The position numbers and the translations under genes are program-made. Below the pieces are notes generated by a model. The model saw nothing but the letters and a program-made list of their open reading frames with translations, was not told where the DNA came from and did no database searches. Shown here in pieces: positions 1 to 11,452 of a stretch of 64,000 nucleotides of DNA; position 1 is the stretch's first letter; each line of letters begins with the position of its first letter. Source of the DNA: Anoplopoma fimbria (taxonomy: Eukaryota; Chordata; Actinopteri; Perciformes; Anoplopomatidae); assembly GCF_027596085.1 (NCBI RefSeq), contig NC_072451.1, positions 11,316,795 through 11,380,794 on the forward strand, given 5' to 3'.

Positions 1-288
1 CTTTTTTTCTCTTTCATACAAACGGCCCTGTGGAAAATGTGCTCTTCCCCTCCCCTTTAGTCTGTGAGGTAAAATCCAAGCATCTCATGCATGTTTTATT
101 ATTGATAGATACACCCACTTCTGAGAGGTTTAGGCCTACAGTCACCTGCATAAATACAACACAGTGTGTGGTTTCAGGAACAGCAACAATGCAATTTCTG
201 CAGGAATAACACAAGTTACTGCCTAATGATTCTGTACATTTTCGAAACATGCGTTTCAATAATCATAGTTAAATGAAAACAGACTTTC

Positions 289-303
289 ATGACATCTTAT
301 TTC

Positions 304-369
<66 letters not shown>

Positions 370-384
370 GAAATAAGATGTCAT
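289..384. repeat. 96-bp perfect AT-rich palindrome around a (TA)n core
   Basis: The left arm begins ATGACATCTTATTTCAGG, and its exact reverse complement ends the element at 384. The space between is an uninterrupted (TA)n. No mismatch is visible. Confidence 0.9.
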
Positions 385-391
385 CCTTTTC

Positions 392-429
392 AATAATAAT
401 CCAGAAAGAATTCTTTCTGGATTATTATT
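392..429. repeat. 38-bp perfect palindrome with no spacer
   Basis: Two 19-nt arms meet at a central GAATTC and are exact reverse complements. It starts 7 bp after the end of the (TA)n palindrome. Confidence 0.9.
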
Positions 430-689
430 TGATTCAAATTAGAGCTAGGGTTGGAATTTTTATTTATATTTAATTTTTTATTATTTATTGACATTTAGCA
501 CGTTTACATTCATCATGATTCATCATGATCATTGCTAGTCAAACTACAGTTTATGTAAGTAAGTACATTTAAATAATTCGTAAATTAATACCCACATTGT
601 TTTTGCTTCTCGCAAAGTAATGCAATATTTCCGACGGTACTTGAAGGGTGCAAGTCTGTGAAGCAAATGTAGTGCGCATCGCAATTTGA

Positions 690-800
690 ATGAACGGACC
701 AATCAGCAGCCTCACCAGACGGAAGCCGCTGGCCTTCCGTCACTCTTGCCCAATCACCGCGCGGCACCGTTGTTTGACTTGCTTTTTGAAATGAGCTCTA
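690..800 (+). promoter_or_regulatory. ect2 core promoter with two CCAAT boxes and a CHR-like element
   Basis: CCAAT pentamers lie at 699-703 and 750-754, and TTTGAA at 785-790, 35 bp after the second CCAAT. Another TTTGAA lies at 685-690. I see no TATA box. CCAAT boxes (NF-Y) upstream of a CHR (TTTGAA/TTTAAA, bound by DREAM or B-MYB-FOXM1) are the known layout of G2/M genes, and ECT2 is such a gene. The motifs and spacing are seen; factor binding is inferred. Confidence 0.6.
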
Positions 801-1128
801 ACAGCAGACGGGCACCTACTCGGAACTATGAAGTAGTTGGCTGTCAACAAACTAAAGAAGCCACATTTTGACAATTTGGACTATTTTCACTCGAAAGGTC
901 ATCATGCATCGACATCAGGCTTGAGATTGAACGGAGACGTGTTACACCTTTCTGAGTGTTTTCGACCGAAGAGGAGTTTTTGTATTGTTGACTTACTAGC
1001 TCGGTAGCTAGCCAAGTTAGCTAGAGAGCTAATTTAATTGAATTAGTTCGGCCGCTATAGTTAGTTTAACACTGCTCGCTACCTTCCTATTATTCCTTTA
1101 TCTAAGGTACCAGCCAACGAAACTGTCG
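800..1128 (+). other. ect2: ect2 non-coding exon 1 (5' UTR), start approximate
   Basis: A good donor (CTGTCG, then gtaagt) ends the exon at 1128. The 5' end is only a guess from the promoter motifs. Upstream ATGs at 791 (27 codons, stop at 869-871) and about 904 (7 codons) would form short upstream reading frames if transcribed. Confidence 0.5.
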
Positions 1129-1206
1129 GTAAGTTTGGTTTACTTTGAGTTAGTTTGTGTTGTGTTGTTAGAAACGCACCTTAGCTCAACGCTAGCTAAC
1201 CTCTGG

Positions 1207-1214
1207 TGACGTCA
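1207..1214. promoter_or_regulatory. CRE palindrome TGACGTCA in intron 1
   Basis: A full consensus cAMP-response element lies 79 bp downstream of the exon 1 donor, inside the probable CpG-rich promoter region. CREB/ATF binding is inferred from the consensus only. Confidence 0.4.
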
Positions 1215-1832
1215 GGCGACGGGGATTGTGCGCCGTGCTGAAGGCAGCCAACGATCACTGGGCGAGCGTTAAATCAATGTATCCTGTAAGATAATAACCA
1301 CTGCTGGCCTAGTAATTCATTTCCCCCACTATGTTTGAGGCAAGTTTTAAGAAACACGAGAGGGAGAGAAAAGTAACTAACCATTTCTGCTTTCCATAAA
1401 CCAATAACGCGTTTTAAAAGAATGGAAAAAGTGTCAGTTCATTGCTTGTTTCACGTTTTTTACCACGATACTTTTTGTCTTCTGTTTAAGCCATATCCAT
1501 AAATATGAGTGTTTTTTTTTTTTTTTGCAGCATTAAGATTTAGTTCACTGTAACAGTTGCACAACTTTGCTGCACTGACAATCCTTTTCATTAAGCCCAG
1601 GAGAGGCTATGCTGTTACCTAAACAACCAAACACATTTTCAGCATAAACTTTTTTATCCTCCTTGCCTAGTTTTACCAAAGTCATCACAGTCTACATATG
1701 TCGCTTTCTCTCCAGTTGGATTGTCACACTCAGGCAGTATTTGTGTGTGAAGTCATGCCAACTTGTGTCTCTTGCCTTAAGTTTGACAGTTGTACCCCCT
1801 TCTTTCTCCTTTTCTTCCTCATTGCTATACAT

Positions 1833-1864
<32 letters not shown>

Positions 1865-1923
1865 GTTCATTCCCTGTAACTTTTGATAGTTTGGACAGTT
1901 TGTTGCCTCCATAAGTCCCTGGC

Positions 1924-2056
1924 ATGGCTGACAGCAGCATCCTGACTTTAGGGACGGCTCGGAGTCTGTTGGTGGATACTTCAGTCTATGATTCGAGGAT
2001 CGCAGAAACCACCAAGGACCATGTATTTCTGGGCATGGCATGTGATGACGGGGAAG
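1924..2056 (+). CDS. ect2: ect2 exon 2 (start codon; residues 1-44)
   Basis: Encodes the N-terminal tail [18 protein letters not shown] and onward to DDGE. The donor is GAAG|gtcagt, phase 1. The acceptor is unresolved: AGs end at 1889, 1898 and 1915, all after a (CT)n tract at about 1831-1865. The ATG is preceded by GGC. Confidence 0.93.
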
Positions 2057-2514
2057 GTCAGTCTGCATGGGATACCATTTTGTCTTCTCTCCCTCCTCCT
2101 TCTTCCACTAAATATCTCAACCCATATACCTTCAATTTCACCATGGATAACACCCAATGGTGTGTAGAATAAGTGGGATACTTGGCTCCGCTGGAGAAAA
2201 ACCACAACTCTTTTTCACTTACCCGCTGAGGGTACCTAAAGACATGGTACTGGTATCCGGACTGATAAAGCTATCTGTTCAACTTTAATTTCTAGTGAAC
2301 AATTGAGTAATATTTCTGCTTGAAATGCCCATCCCTTGTTTTAATACAGGGAACATATGCTTCATAAGTTACTTGTGTATTCATTCTCCTCTACCTTATT
2401 TCTATGCTACCCTTGTTCCCTTAATCAGTGATGTTTTGTCTGGTAGTAACCCCTGGCTGTCAGGTAAAATGACCTTCCAGAGACGACCTACTCCTTGAAC
2501 TGTCTCTATCCCAG

Positions 2515-2555
<41 letters not shown>

Positions 2556-5500
2556 CCCTTTTCCTCTTTCCCTTTTCCACCGTGTTCACTCTGTCTATCT
2601 GTTGCTCTTCATCTATCCCAGATATGCTGCCAAAAGTGGAGACAAGGGTTGTTCTTGTGGGAGCAGCGGGCAGAAATGGAGCGCTGGTCAAAGCACTGCA
2701 GGTAAATCATTCTTCTATTAATCCTGAAGGTCCTCTGGCCTCCATTAAAGTGGCAGGTCTCCACCCTCTGAGCTTGTCAACATCACTGCTGTTCTCCATG
2801 CGAGAAGTAGGACATGGAAACTCTGTTTTGAAGGACTGTCCTTATGCTTCTGGGTTAAAACTGTTCATAGATGATTTTTTTTTGCCTGTGTTCATTTTTT
2901 TCATTTGTTTAATCTTCAGTGTTGTCTCAGGTGGGACATGGATCTGAAGCAGCACGTTATGTGAGGGGAAATTCCCTATGAATGTCCATTTAGATGTTTT
3001 CACCTAACATCATAGAAATGGAATGGCATGTTCATGATGTCTGCAGTACAAAGCAGTGTATCTTCCTGTCACCAGGTGGAGCAATCATTTCTGCAATGCA
3101 ATCATATATAGGGACATATTTAATCTGATGAGAGCATATGAAATAGTAAAAGCACAGATGTGAAACATCAAAACACTAAAAATAATAACATTTAAACTAG
3201 TGCTGCAACAATAAGTCAACAAATCAGGCAATATGTTTCTGTTTGTCTGCATATTAGTGATCGGTGATATGACCTAAAATTTACATCACAGTATTTTTTG
3301 GGGAGTTTTGCGGTGAAGGTGTTAAATGTATTATGTAATTCAAAAGGATTAGGATTAAGGATAAAGTCACTGTGATCTCACAAACACAAATTACAATTTC
3401 CATTTAAATGTTTATCGAGATTAAATTGATTCCAAACAGACGTTATAGTTTTTTAGTAATTTTAGATATGGTTATCTTTTTCAAAAACATTTTAAATATT
3501 TTTGTTAAAATTCTCTTGACCGCAATCAATAAATCAAATGCCTTTTCTCAAAAATGAATAAAAGTGGAATCTGTGGCTGTCTCAGGACTGTGATAAGCTC
3601 ATCCATCATTTAATTTGGTCTGAATATCATGATTGGATGGGCTGCCTGTCTACCTGCACTTGCACTCATTGCTCGTCAGATGTCTTCCATAAACCACCTT
3701 GAAAGCTGCCAAGTTGGTTGTTTACATTCATAATGATAATTTTGGGGGAGTGGCTTTGGAGGAAGGGATGGGCTGTCAGTATTGCCGACTTGGCGTCTTT
3801 CTTGCTAGATTTAGTGACTTTAGTGACACCCAAAGCAGTCTGTATTTAAGTAGGTATACTTCACTGATAGCACTTGACTCAGTTGCAGTTAAATGCAGAA
3901 CCTTACCCAATTAATGGACCTTGGAAACAATTGTTATGTTTGGTTCTACATCTTCTGTTGTTAATTCATTGTATTTTTTTTTTAAGCTGCTGCATGCAGA
4001 GTTAAACCCCTCTGAGTGGCTCAGAGTTTTTATTACAGGGAGAAGTGCACTCACTTTTCTAAAATCACACACACACACACGCGCCTGTGTGTGGAGATAA
4101 GGCCTGGTAATACATGGGTCTGGGTGTAATGTTTGGCAGTCTGTAGAGTCTTCACAACCCACAGTATTAAGGTTTAGCTTCTGCATCGAAATGAGTGACT
4201 AGTGATTTCTGTTAACAGCTGCTGGCTGTAGCTGGTGAGTTTGTATCACAGACCATTCTCTGCTCCGTGACTAGCATAGCAGCCCAACAGAGATTATCAG
4301 CTCACTACACAACTCCACTCAGCTTAGAGCGGTTTTCACAACGCGTCTGTGTGTGCTTAACAGGTGGGAAGCAAAATAAATGGTCACATCCAGTTTGCTT
4401 ATTATCTTGATGATTAAGGAAATAAATTGATCTAATTATAGGCTGGACACCAAGACAGTGCTATGGAAATTGAAATCTGACCTCTGGTTGGCATCCATTA
4501 TCAGGTCATGGAAGGAATTTAATTCTGCTTTTAAGGAAAAAACAATTTAAATTTAAACTGTCAAAATGTTTAATGTCATCCTTGAACTTTGTTATAGTCG
4601 TCTATAGTGGTTGCATAAAAACACACAATTCAAATGATCAGGAAATTAATTTGCATTAATTTCATCAGATTGTTTTTTTATTGATAAAAATAATCTTGAT
4701 ATTAGTAGTTTTGCTGATGTATTCTAAGCTGCTTAGAGCTAATGTAAGGAAGTTAAACAGTTCAAAACTCCCTCACTAGAATCTATTTTACATTGCTGGG
4801 AAAACATCTCCTTCAAACAACTGGATTTATTTTAAGATTTGGGGGAAAAACTACAAGCAGCGAACACTTTACAGTGCTGTAAAGCTCTCGGCCAGAACCG
4901 CCACCTGAACCCTGGGCCTTTCCAAGCTTACCTAGAACTGGTCCAACGCTCTGCCACGGAGGAAATGCACCCTGTGAATGCCAGTCAATCCGGGGAGAGA
5001 TCCAATGAGGGGATCCTCTCTCACTGAGCAGTCGTCCCCTGACCTGTCCAGCTGAATCCCCGGGAGACTGCTTGGACGCCACCAATTTGGCCTTACTTGA
5101 CAATGCACTTCCTGCGATGTGACTATTGCACATGCGCACATCCCAATGTTGATTCCGAAACGATGTATCGAGCAGCTGTAGATCAGATAATATCCTTAAT
5201 GGTTAAGGGTTTCTTGCATATTGAAATTTTGTCAGCATGTGCTGGAGCTCTCAGGTCAGTAAGTCTGGTTCATCCTGATTTGTCTTTCTGTGGATGAGCC
5301 TAAACTCTTCTTAAATTGCTGGCCACTGTGTTTACTAAGCTTAAATTATAGGAATGAAAGTTTAATTGGTAAGATGAAACTCCTGGAATTCTCCTCCTCT
5401 TCTCCTGATATTCTTCAGATGGCTACAGAGAAGACATAATCACTCTGTTGGATTGTACAGGGGTGTTAGAGAACGGAGCTCCTGCCCTCACAGAGAGCAC

Positions 5501-8500
5501 AGACAGCGGCTACAGAGAGTACTTTACCAGAAAATAATTAACATTCATTAGTGACCACCAATATGAGCTGCCTCCGGTGAGGTTTTGTCATTGGAACTGG
5601 TGAAAGTGAGGGTCTCATTTTTTGGGTCTGTAGTAATAAAATGGTAGGTTTGCGATCTACACTGCCTATTTTTTTTTTTTTTTTTTACCAAAGCTGTGCA
5701 CGGATTTACAGGCACAAACAGTCCACACTCCTTTTGAGTCATTCTGAATCTGTCACTAAAGTGTCCTTGCTTCTGAAACTATCGCTGCTCTGGGAGTGAT
5801 CGTCCCTCAGCTGTTCAAGTCTGCAAGGACAAGTGAGACCGAGGCACAGTTTAGTCTTCCTCTTCAAACTGTAGTGTCCTTTTATTTAAAATACAATACG
5901 TCAAAACGGAGCTGATGAGGAGGAAAGAAGAAATCTCTCTATTTCCTTTCATTGTGGCCTTGTTGATACACTTTGTAATTTACACTTTGTTCACCATTGT
6001 GCATTTTTTCAATCTCAGCATTGTGCGTTAGCATAAAACCGTTTCAAACGCATTTTAAACAGTTTTTTTCTGCATGTACCATGAATAGTAATATAAGAAA
6101 ATACAGAAGTTTTCACAAGAGGATGACACATTTAAAAATGTTGTTCATTTCAAAGTTAAATGCATCAATCTAATGCACTTTAAGAGCTAAATGAAAAGGC
6201 TAGATCTATAAGAACCTTTGTCATCTTGTTAAATAAAAAAAATTGCCGACCACAGACCCCTGACGCACTCAGGACAGTCTGCCCCGGTTGACAGTCGAGC
6301 TGGGAGTAGGGTGCCTTGTCCCTCCCAGGAAGAGAGGGCGCAGCCTTTCAATCCAGCTCCGAGGGGTGCAGCCCTCTTTACCGCCGACCTTTCCAGGCCG
6401 ACCAAGAGCCGTCAAAACGCACTGCCATGGTGGAGACGCACTAGGAGAGGGCAAGCCAGTGTTAACGCTGAAACAGTATATCGTGTAATCCTAATTAAAA
6501 CAAATTTTTGACTGAAAGACGGACAAAGTTTTTGTAAACTGACCCATAATGTCAATCTGCATTTTTATAATAAGTCGTATTAGGTTGTTTTCCCAAATCA
6601 TGCATTTTGTTCTTCTTGAGTGAGACAAAAAAGATTATCAAATAAAAATTATCAAATAAAAATACTCAAATGCAATTTTCGTGACAAAATTGACAGATAC
6701 TAAAATATAGCAAAAGTAATATGACCGTATATTTCAACAGGTCTTTAAAGGAGACTTCCTGTATCTTTTTATCTTTTGAATATGAGATCTCCTCTAATCT
6801 AAGTGGATCAGAGGAGGTGTCTCTCACTAATTGGCTTGCTCTTCCAGAAGGACTTTAGCTCTAGACTGGATTCACTGTTCCTATTAATTAAAATGGTGAG
6901 ACAAAACTACAAATACAGCAAGCTCAAACTACTGCCATGGGATAACCCACTTGTCCTCGGTTGTCGAGTAAAGTGACTTTTCACACCATGCCTTTTTAAA
7001 TGAAGTATTGATAAGTGGTGCAGATTTTAGCATAGAGACGAAGCATAGCATAGTTTATTTTTTATCCACATCCCATTATAACACATGTCAAATGGCTTTA
7101 ACTTTATGGACAGAAATCAATTGAGTTTAAAACTTGGACAAAAATGCTTGCCGCTGAGTGTCAGGAACAGTTTGTTTGTCACCCAACAGTTTTGAAGGTT
7201 TTAGTTTTTCACAGCTTATAAAAGAGGGAGGCTCCTTTGCACAATACGTAGTTTTCCCTTTCCGTGTGGGCGGGACTTAATTGCGCTCTGTCTCCATGTC
7301 ATACTGTATGAGATGGATCCAATAAGGTCTTGGTTGTCAGCAGTATTTGTCTCATTTTGAGGCATTCCCGATTGTGTGGGGGGGGGAGCGGATAGGAAAT
7401 GCTGCTTCTGCAAAGTGAATTTGAGTATGTTATTAAATAAACTGTTTGCTATCAATAATGATTTTGACTGATTAATGCTACCAGTTAAACAGTTAAAAGA
7501 AAAAAGATGAGCCAGGAGTGGCTTGTCGCCTAAAGGAGAATAGAGCTAGTCCACCTTAAAGGTCAGCCCAGCCCGACATGTTGCTAACTTCGGGGCTAAA
7601 CCCTTTCAATTGAATTCACAGTTAATGATGTAACTGTTTCACACTCCTCTTCACACACTATTGTCTTTGACTTAAACACAGCAGCCCTGTATGCAAGGCA
7701 GTAAATTTATTGGTTAACGGTTCAGGACGGTTGGAAAAAATGAAGCTGGTGTCCCTGGTCACCAGTGTACTATGTGTCAATTCAGGTTGTGTTCTTATTG
7801 GTTGGTGGGGAGACATGGGTCGCAGCAGTAGTCCCATCAAAGGGTTTTTGTTTCTATATTATTATCTTACAATCGTGAACTCTGTTAGTCCGAATCAAAA
7901 TTTGTACATTTCTTTCATGCTTTTTTGCCATGTGAGCAGCCAAAAACACCACGTTAGGACAGGTACTCGCTACTTAAGTGAGAAATCACTGGGCAATGTT
8001 ACATTTCCCTTAAGCACAACAAAATGCACCTGATCAGGCTGTCAAAACACAACATCATGTCAGAATGAGTACACTTTTTCATGGGGATATTGAAGTGTCT
8101 ACCAGTGCGTGTTTGTATCTGCTCGAGCAAACGGCGTAGCTCTCAGTATTGAGAGCGCCATGTGAAGGTGATTTGGAGGCGTGGCGGCAGACTCTGCTGC
8201 CAGAGTGACTCTCTTTCCAGGTCTCCTGAGCCCTGTCACTTGTGAAGGCTTCCTGCTTAAATCATCTATTTCTCCCTGCCAATCTGCAGCGCGGCCACAT
8301 CCAAAGACATCTGCCGACAGCTCCATCAGAGTTCTCCCGATTGCCTGCCCGACCGCCCGCCGCCATCGCTCATGCAATCCACAGAAAAAGAGCCCCCCTC
8401 CATTTCTTCACGTCCCATTCCCCTTCTGCCCGTGTCTTTCCCTGCCTCCACCCGCCCTGAGGGCTTTGAACTTTTATATTCATTTTTAAGAGAAATTTCT

Positions 8501-11397
8501 CCTCCTCCAAGCCTACCCCCTGTGACGCTTGATATTAGTTTGAAGTCACTGTCTTTAGGCTTTGCAAGGACACAGACCCCGCCCCATCTCCTTCTCGCTA
8601 TCGTCTATTTCGTCCTCATGCAGGGTTTATTTGTATGAATTTGTCTCCCGCTTCCTCTTTCTTTGTTTCTCATTCTCTCTCTCAACCCTCTGTCCTTCCC
8701 CTCTTTTATTTATCCTCTTCCTCTCAAATGCCAGTGTTTGACAACCCCTTCCTGCTGGTTGGTTTTTACAGGCCATCAGAGTAATGGAGGTACCGGTGGT
8801 AAAGATAAGAGAAGGCGAGGCGGGCACCGAGGAGAAAATGATGATAAAATCTATAGTCAATATGGTACAGTACAGTGTCTGCCTCTCTGTGTGACTGTCT
8901 GACACTTGATGGGGAGTGGGGGAAGTGGTGCATGAGTCTTAATTCACACCGGGTACTCACTCAATCATTGTGCATGGCCAACTCACTGATGGTGAATTGA
9001 TTTGTGGGTGCATATTTAAATGTGTGTGATGTAATACTTGATAGCTTGATGGCTCTCTAACAGAAATGGAATGCACTCAAATGTCAATGCAAGTTTCTAG
9101 GCTTTCCATTTAGCTCCATGCCATTTAGAAATGGGCTTTTAAAAATGGGCAACTTCCAGCTGTTAAAGTCCCAAGTAGTCCCGTGAAAGTCTGTTTGAAC
9201 ACAAAAGATTTCATTCGATATGTCCTGGACTGAATCAAAAGCAATGCATCTGAAGCTTTGATTTTTGAGTGCCCTCTCCTGTTAAAGAAGTGCTTTAGCA
9301 TTTTGCAAATCATGGAAATGAGCTTTCTCTCTGAGAGTGAGATGAGAAGATAAGTCTCATGTCTTTACAGAACCACAGTCAGGATGTGGCTTTTGTGGTA
9401 ACCATTTCTCCCTCTAGCCAGGACTTTTATGCAGCTTAAGTTTGGGTTTGCCAGGTGTGGTGAAGTATTGGTCTTTCTACAGCCATGAAGGTATGAAATC
9501 TGACTGCAACAGCCGTACAGAGCCGCTAGCATAGCTGTGGACTATTACTCTTGTTACGTTTATGTACAGATAACAAGACGTAATGTGTTCACTAGTGATA
9601 TGTATATTGTGTATATTGAGACACTGGACAGAGCCAGGCTAGCTGGTTTCCCCTTCAGGTCTTATGCTAAGCTAGTGTAAGATATTGGTGTTAATCTGCT
9701 CATCTCACCTTTTAGAGAGAAAGCAAATAAATGCATTTCCCAAAATGTTAATCTACTCACACAGGTGTCTGAATCAATGTGGATCCTAACATTAACAAAT
9801 ATAATTCTAGTGGGTGTGGATGTGGGTGTGTGTGTGTGTGTCTTCGCCGATGCCTCCTCACTTTGTCCTGTGTCATTTGTTTTACGGGCTGGTTTACAGG
9901 CAGCACGAGTCATTTCACCCCTCCGGCACTGCCAGCTCTGCCCACAGGCGGCCCGACAGTTATTGAAGCCATTGATTCAGACAATTCTATTCAGATTCCG
10001 AGTAACACATTCTCTCTTCTGAGAGGGCAGGATTGATTGTTTTCATGCAGCACTGAGCGTGGTCTCTGTGTGGAGCAGAGAGAGAATACAATGGTGTCTA
10101 CTGTATGTGTAGAAGGATGGGGTAGTGCAGTATTTTCTACACCTCTGTCTGTTTGTAGTAAGAGCTGACCTTGGCACTTTGAGAGGAAAAAAATGTTTCA
10201 CAGCATAACAATGAAAATCTTAATTGAAATCCTTTTAAAAACTAAGGGGCACTAAATTTCTCATCTGAATCAGTCATGGTTTGATTTTTGTTATACACTG
10301 TAAGTTCTGCTTAGCATTTCAGTGACAAACATGGTGACTATTCAAGCAAATATTTAGTCTAAATAGGTTTGAAGTCAGGAAAGTTTAGTGATTCCATATT
10401 TTTCCTTTAAATCATTAGTAAACATTAATGAATCTACAGCCTCAGTTACAAGGCTAACAAACCATTTTATTCAATCTTTTGCTGATTTATTGTTACGTTT
10501 CCTTTACCGCCATGCACTGCTCCATTATTCCCTCTCGTTATTCCTCCTATTTAGGACATCAACACCCCGTGCATATTGACGGACAACGTCCAAGAGTTTG
10601 GAGATGGAGAGAACACCGACTTTGAGACGGTGTTCATCCTCACAGACTTTGATTCTCCCGACTACAACTACCTCTACAAACATGACAACCGCATTGTCGG
10701 GCCTCCCGTCGTGCTGCACTGTGCTGCCAAGGACGAAGTAAGTTATTCATCTTTTTTCTTCGTGGGCCATGGAATGTGTCAGACTGGAATTACCAATGTG
10801 ATGTAATCACGGAGTAATCAGATTCATTTGAATCACTTCCCCACTTTGGTCCCAAGCATGGCTTCTCAAACCTTTTCAACTTGGAATTCAAACCACCTAT
10901 TTTCAGCCCCCTCTAAAGGTTCTCGCTCAGAGAAATATGTTGTCTGTTTGTCATGTGGGGAGGACCCACCAGAGACAGGTCTAAGATGAACCTTGATTTG
11001 GAAGAATCAGGATGCAAAAATCCATCCTGGCTCTGCAAAGGGATGATGTAAAAAAAAACAACTCTGCCTGCTGTGCTGTCTGTCTGACAGAGACTTCACA
11101 TAGGACGCTAATGTCGAACACTGTGGCTTCTATAAACAAGACAGAGCGCTCCACACATTTGTCAGCTGAGGATGGCACATGAATACACGCAGGGATAGAC
11201 TACACTGCAGAGCTTCATAGTGATGTGTATCTCTTGATAACTGGAGGAATGGTCTCAGGCCTTTTAGCTGTTTTTCACCAATATCCAAAGGCATTTATCT
11301 GACTTAAAGACAAGTAGGGGTTGAAGTCACAGTTGACCTCTGTGGAACATTAAAAAAAAAAGTAATTTTACATTACAAGGGAACATAGTACTACTAA

Positions 11398-11452
<55 letters not shown>

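Larger units (their letters stand above)
1..689. other. upstream flank, no gene seen
   Basis: AT-rich sequence with the two palindromes and otherwise nothing recognisable; only short chance reading frames. Confidence 0.5.
2702..8771 (+). other. ect2 intron 3 (6.1 kb), no gene
   Basis: Holds a dispersed-repeat segment at about 4700-4840, a short (CA)n at about 4068, a poly-T at about 5670, two GC-richer unexplained blocks (about 4850-5100 and 6245-6480) and a segment at about 7430-7620 related to one in intron 22. The open frame at 8181-8489 has no protein character I recognise. Confidence 0.6.

Noticed and set aside
1692..2068. Minus-strand frames opposite exon 2 with poly-Arg/Glu runs
   Set aside because: They read the complement of a (CT)n tract and of exon 2; shadow frames.
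6245..6480. rRNA or other structured RNA fragment
   Set aside because: GC-rich and RNA-like in look, but I could not match it to 5S, 18S, 28S, 7SL, RNase P or RNase MRP sequence.
8181..8489. 102-codon plus-strand open frame in intron 3
   Set aside because: Pro/Ser/Cys-rich by composition, overlapping open frames in all three plus frames, no family resemblance, and its phase does not fit flanking exons.
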